This document shows, piece after piece, positions 6,579 through 7,602 of a stretch of DNA of 7,602 bases. Source of the stretch: CAUZRD01 sp963582255 (GTDB taxonomy: Bacteria > Pseudomonadota > Alphaproteobacteria > Rhizobiales > TMED25); the NCBI GenBank assembly GCA_963582255.1, contig CAUZRD010000100.1:1-7602 (forward strand), read 5' to 3'. The notes under the pieces are model-generated. The model was not told the origin of the DNA. It saw nothing but the letters and a program-made list of their open reading frames with translations, and did no database searches. Numbering within the stretch: the stretch's first letter is position 1; the number at the start of each line of letters is the position of its first letter. The position numbers and the translations under genes were made by a program.

Positions 6579-7190
6579 CTACCGTATGACTGGGCGGTCA
6601 AAAATGTGGAGAACGGAATCTTGCTTATGATCCAGAATATTACTACATGTGATCACAAGACCGTGGTTATTCAGTTGTTCTATCGCATGGTTTGCACTTC
6701 TGGTGCCGCGGAATATCGGGCGGCCTGCTAAAATCTGACATTTTCGAGCGATTGTTAAGTGAAATCTATCAAATCTTGATGCCAGAAATAGGTCAAACAC
6801 GCGGCTCCCTCCCACTACTGCTATGCGTCCACCTTCTGGGACAAGTAACTTTAGCGCTTCCAAAATTGGTGTATGTGAAACATTGATTATCCAAGTTTTT
6901 TCGTCCTTTTGAACGAGCCCGTCGACTCTTTCGCTTAATACCAGACGCACCCGTTTTGAGCTCAAGGTTGCTTCATGACTGAGGCGTCCCAATATGGTTA
7001 GTGCGCTTTTATCTAGTTGGCGTTGGAAATAGACCCAGTCGGCATCAATTTTTAAACAAGGTGGCATAATGCCATCTGAGCCTGTGATTGAGCCCTCGGC
7101 AGAAATGATGGCGTAGCCCTCGATAACATAAGCCGGCATGCTGTTAGCTGAAGGTCCAATTGGTCGATACGGCATTGGTTGGTTTGACAC
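6579..7190 (-). CDS. Single-domain RibD-C/dihydrofolate-reductase-fold protein, divergent
   Basis: A 203-residue protein with the pattern of the RibD C-terminal (pyrimidine reductase)/DHFR superfamily. Seen: an opening strand and loop Y-A-I-I-S-A-E-G-S-I-T-G-S-D-G (26-40), corresponding to the S-L-D-G-x-I motif with Asp replaced by Glu; L-D-K-S-A-L-T-I-L-G-R (59-69), matching the D-A...G-R NADPH-side helix and strand; and the nucleotide-binding turn R-I-A-V-V-G-G-S-R-V-F (122-132), followed by D-R-F-H-L-T-I (141-147). It lacks the cytidine-deaminase half of RibD, and no riboflavin genes are nearby, so a role in riboflavin synthesis is not implied. An NAD(P)H-dependent reductase of an unknown pterin- or pyrimidine-like substrate is the inference. 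The frame opens with GTG directly after an in-frame TAG; Met6 (7175) and Met18 (7139) are alternative starts, the latter where the fold itself begins. It converges on the sulfatase gene. Confidence 0.7.
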   Translation of the reverse strand: MSNQPMPYRPIGPSANSMPAYVIEGYAIISAEGSITGSDGIMPPCLKIDADWVYFQRQLDKSALTILGRLSHEATLSSKRVRLVLSERVDGLVQKDEKTWIINVSHTPILEALKLLVPEGGRIAVVGGSRVFDLFLASRFDRFHLTIARKCQILAGRPIFRGTRSANHAIEQLNNHGLVITCSNILDHKQDSVLHIFDRPVIR

Positions 7191-7199
7191 CTAGTCTCG

Positions 7200-7203
7200 C
7201 TCC
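7200..7203 (-). promoter_or_regulatory. Ribosome binding site supporting a GTG start for the reductase gene
   Basis: GGAG on the minus strand ends 9 bases before the GTG at 7190, an ideal spacing. The rival site AGGTG (7188-7192) sits 12 bases before the ATG at 7175. The GTG is preferred, but a start at 7175 would cost only five residues outside the conserved fold. Confidence 0.4.
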
Positions 7204-7377
7204 GGATTGAACCCTCAAGGATTTGCATCCCATACGAGTGTCTACATCTTAGATTGACTCCGGTTAATGGAGAGTTTGATCGTGAATGTCAGGGTAAAAA
7301 TCGCACGGTATATCTCAGTTAATTTCTAGTAGATAGCTCCCGTCAAAACTAAAAAACATTTTTACGGCATCTTTGGT

Positions 7378-7391
7378 GCACAATTTTGTGC
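7378..7391. repeat. 14-base dyad GCACAA-TT-TTGTGC, possible operator
   Basis: A perfect 6-base inverted repeat with a 2-base centre, about 190 bases upstream of the reductase start. Its size and symmetry suit a dimeric regulator, and it is one of the few dyads in this non-coding stretch. Distance from the gene and the chance rate for such short dyads keep confidence low. Confidence 0.25.
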
Positions 7392-7473
7392 TTGGGATGA
7401 GTGCGAAATCATTAGTGTCAATGAAGTCAATGTTCTGGCGCTTATTATGATGAGGAAGCAAACACTTTCTTCC

Positions 7474-7495
7474 AGAACTAACATTTTAGAACTAA
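7474..7495. repeat. Short direct repeat AGAACTAA x2
   Basis: Two identical 8-base units begin 14 bases apart (7474-7481 and 7488-7495) in non-coding, AT-rich sequence. The spacing is not that of a CRISPR or an obvious iteron array, and only two copies are present. Function unknown; it may be coincidental. Confidence 0.25.
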
Positions 7496-7602
7496 GAAAA
7501 ATGACAGGAAGCATTTCTAAGCCTTAATCTCTTGATAAAACAAGGTTTTTTCTGTGTTGTTCTGGATATAATCGCAAGTAAAAACTTACGAATTGGCTTG
7601 TA

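Larger units (their letters stand above)
7191..7602. other. 412-base AT-rich region without a convincing gene
   Basis: Upstream of the reductase gene and running to the window edge. No frame is both long and supported by a start signal; the best rightward frame (about 26 codons from 7447) lacks a Shine-Dalgarno sequence. On the minus strand one frame is open from the edge for about 36 codons before a TAG and another for about 25 before a TAA. Either could be the tail of a gene outside the window, but neither shows a recognisable motif. The region holds a 14-base dyad (7378-7391), an 8-base direct repeat (7474-7495) and a minus-strand TTGACG (7343-7348) without a good -10. A 5-bp stem followed by TTTTTT near 7531-7551 is too weak to call a terminator. 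Confidence 0.4.

Noticed and set aside
7200..7216. Minus-strand GGGTTCAATCC resembling a tRNA T-loop
   Set aside because: The T-stem does not pair beyond the closing G-C, and no matching acceptor stem, D-arm or anticodon arm can be built upstream.
7271..7281. AGAGTTTGATC, identical to the start of the universal 16S rRNA 5' sequence
   Set aside because: The match ends after 11 bases; the next conserved stretch of 16S (CTGGCTCAG and onward) is absent, so it is a coincidence and not an rRNA gene or fragment.

Overview
The window looks like ordinary bacterial chromosome, most likely from an alphaproteobacterium. The reasons are an aerobic ubiquinone-type flavin hydroxylase whose FAD motif reads GES...PIGAQGLN, the start of what looks like hspQ beside it, and a periplasmic copper amine oxidase. 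GC content, judged by eye on a few lines, is roughly 43-55%. A marine, SAR116-like source would fit, but that is a guess. I see no phage, IS, CRISPR, integron, rRNA or tRNA feature.

Layout. Four genes run leftward on the minus strand. In transcription order they are an AbrB-family membrane protein (4675-3605), an exported TPQ copper amine oxidase (3464-1449), a UbiH/UbiF/COQ6-type FAD monooxygenase (1408-194) and the first 15 codons of a probable hspQ (46-1, cut by the window edge). The gaps between them are 140, 40 and 147 bases. The oxidase and monooxygenase are close enough to share a transcript; the AbrB gene and hspQ may have their own promoters. A 361-base divergent region (4676-5036) separates this block from a rightward cytosolic type I sulfatase (5037-6476). 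The sulfatase converges, across 102 bases, on a leftward single-domain RibD-C/DHFR-fold reductase (7190-6579, GTG start). The last 412 bases (7191-7602) hold no convincing gene.

How the genes might work together. The amine oxidase would release aldehyde, ammonia and hydrogen peroxide from primary amines in the periplasm. The sulfatase would release sulfate from an imported sulfate ester, possibly a choline-sulfate-like compound. Together they suggest scavenging of small organic nitrogen and sulfur compounds, with the AbrB-family protein as a possible membrane partner. This is inference from adjacency only. The monooxygenase and hspQ look like housekeeping genes that happen to flank the block. 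I found no strong evidence of a previously undescribed system. The most open questions are the role of the AbrB-type protein next to the amine oxidase, and the substrates of the sulfatase and of the divergent reductase.
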